From positions 1 to 6,170 of the forward strand of contig JAISPA010000082.1 in assembly GCA_031275255.1 (NCBI GenBank): 6,170 nt of DNA, in the 5' to 3' direction. The translations under genes and the position numbers were made by a program. This DNA is from Acidaminococcales bacterium. GTDB taxonomy: Bacteria > Bacillota > Negativicutes > Acidaminococcales > JAISLQ01. The notes under the pieces were generated by a model, which was given only the letters and a program-made list of their open reading frames with translations, had not been told where the DNA came from and made no database searches. Below, one piece after another: positions 5,234 to 6,170 of this stretch (its first letter is position 1; every line of letters begins with the position of its first letter).

Positions 5234-6170
5234 ATGGATTTTAAACTGAATGAAGTTCAGGAAGCCATGCAAAAGCAGGCAAAAGATTTTGCCGAAAAGT
5301 ATCTGGCCGGACGGATTGAAGAACTCGAATCCGCCGACAATTTCCCCAAAGAAATACACGACAAAATGGCGGAAGTGGGTTTTATAGGATTGGCGTTCCC
5401 GGAAAAATACGGCGGCATGGAAGTCGGTTACGACAGCTTCTCGTTAGTTGTGGAACAACTCGCCAAAGTATCCGGCAGTACGGCCAAAGCGCTCTTGATT
5501 GACGTTTTGCCGCTGGAAGCCATCAATCTGTACGGAACGGAAGAACAAAAGCAAAAATATCTCAAGGAAGGAATTACCGGAAAAACCAGAGGCTCTTTCG
5601 CTTTTACCGAACCGGGAACAGGTTCCGATCCCAAACAATTGACCACCGTCGCCAAAAAGAAAGGCGGCCAGTACATAATAAACGGCGCCAAACGCTTTAT
5701 TTCCAACTCGGCGTACGAAGGGCCGATCGTGCTTTTTGCCCGGGACGAGGGCGCCGACACCTGCACGGCTTTCATTTTTGACAAATTCTGCAAAGGCTAT
5801 TCCATATCGACGCACTGGGAGAAGATCGGCATGACCGGCAGCGCCGTTTACGACATCTTTCTTGACGGCGTAACGGTGGACGAAAGTCAGATACTCGGCA
5901 AGGTTGGCGACGGCTACAACATCCTGCTCGCCACCACTTCTTTTGGCAAACTCGGCTTCAGCGCCTCTTTCGTCGGCGTCATGGGCGGCGCTTACGACGC
6001 CGCGGTTAAATACATCAAGGAAAAAATGCACCGCGGCCAGTCGATCATGAAATTTCAGGCCATTCAGCTTAAAACGGCCAGTTTGGCGGCCAAATTGGAA
6101 AGCGCCCGCTATTTTCTTTACAAAACAAGCGAGGACGCCAACAACGCTCACGCGGACATGAGGAAATATC
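5234..6170 (+). CDS. Second acyl-CoA dehydrogenase, divergent; partial at right edge
   Basis: The visible 312 residues have the acyl-CoA dehydrogenase fold: an N-terminal helical domain (about 1-118), FAFTEPGTGSD at 122-132, FISNSA at 155-160 in the beta domain, then the start of the C-terminal helical domain. The end, including the region of the catalytic glutamate and the second signature (expected near 330-365), is outside the window. It is clearly not a close duplicate of the dehydrogenase at 710-1837. The motif that reads RVQFGKP there reads KMHRGQS (264-270) here, so the usual flavin-contact Arg and Phe are Lys and Arg. TEPGTGSD also departs from the standard first signature. The ATG at 5234 has an ideal ribosome site, AAGGAGGT (5219-5226), with a 7-nt spacer. 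It lies 267 bp after the regulator on the same strand and is probably part of the same pathway, acting on another intermediate or forming a complex with the first enzyme. Substrate unknown. Confidence 0.9.
   Translation, partial: MDFKLNEVQEAMQKQAKDFAEKYLAGRIEELESADNFPKEIHDKMAEVGFIGLAFPEKYGGMEVGYDSFSLVVEQLAKVSGSTAKALLIDVLPLEAINLYGTEEQKQKYLKEGITGKTRGSFAFTEPGTGSDPKQLTTVAKKKGGQYIINGAKRFISNSAYEGPIVLFARDEGADTCTAFIFDKFCKGYSISTHWEKIGMTGSAVYDIFLDGVTVDESQILGKVGDGYNILLATTSFGKLGFSASFVGVMGGAYDAAVKYIKEKMHRGQSIMKFQAIQLKTASLAAKLESARYFLYKTSEDANNAHADMRKY

Noticed and set aside
4959..5249. 96-codon frame between the regulator and the second dehydrogenase
   Set aside because: TTG start without ribosome site, low-complexity Arg/Gly/Pro-rich product, and overlap with the next gene's start.
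5444..6151. 235-codon minus-strand open frame opposite the second dehydrogenase
   Set aside because: Antisense to a clear acyl-CoA dehydrogenase, with no domain or ribosome site of its own.
1..6170. CRISPR array, tRNA, rRNA or transposase
   Set aside because: No regularly spaced repeats, cloverleaf, rRNA-like sequence or transposase-like protein was seen on either strand.

Overview
The window reads as part of one rightward gene cluster for acyl-CoA metabolism in an anaerobic bacterium. I would guess Firmicutes (Clostridia or Negativicutes) from the strong AGGAGG-type ribosome sites, the mid-range GC content with AT-rich spacers, and the pairing of a short-chain acyl-CoA dehydrogenase, a class I CoA-transferase and a sigma-54 activator. 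The genus cannot be told from the sequence. All four genes are on the + strand; the last one runs off the right edge.

Layout. Positions 1-709 hold no convincing gene and look like a long control region. It contains a 14-bp inverted repeat (1-14/132-145) around a leftward-facing terminator (88-115), three repeat motifs that could bind an activator (241-256, 335-363, 474-499), a near-consensus sigma-54 promoter (564-579), and a leader of about 120 nt with a perfect palindrome just before the ribosome site. Then come an acyl-CoA dehydrogenase (710-1837), a 261-bp gap with a 25-bp perfect-stem hairpin, a CoA-transferase of the acetyl-CoA hydrolase/4-hydroxybutyrate CoA-transferase family (2099-3478), a PAS/AAA+/Fis sigma-54 activator (3554-4966), a 267-bp gap with a possible structured leader, and a second, divergent acyl-CoA dehydrogenase (5234 to the edge).

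How it may work together (inference). The CoA-transferase would put CoA on a carboxylic acid, using an acyl-CoA as donor. One or both flavin dehydrogenases would then oxidise the acyl-CoA or reduce the enoyl-CoA. The PAS domain of the activator may sense the substrate or a metabolic state, and its AAA+ domain would open the sigma-54 promoter upstream of the first dehydrogenase. The regulator lies inside the cluster it probably controls. The substrate is not readable from the sequence. No electron-transfer flavoprotein or acyl-CoA ligase gene is in the window; they could lie beyond the right edge.

The enzyme families are ordinary. The unusual parts are the regulatory architecture (sigma-54 promoter plus repeat array plus leader palindrome), the very long intercistronic hairpin, and residue departures in the second dehydrogenase.
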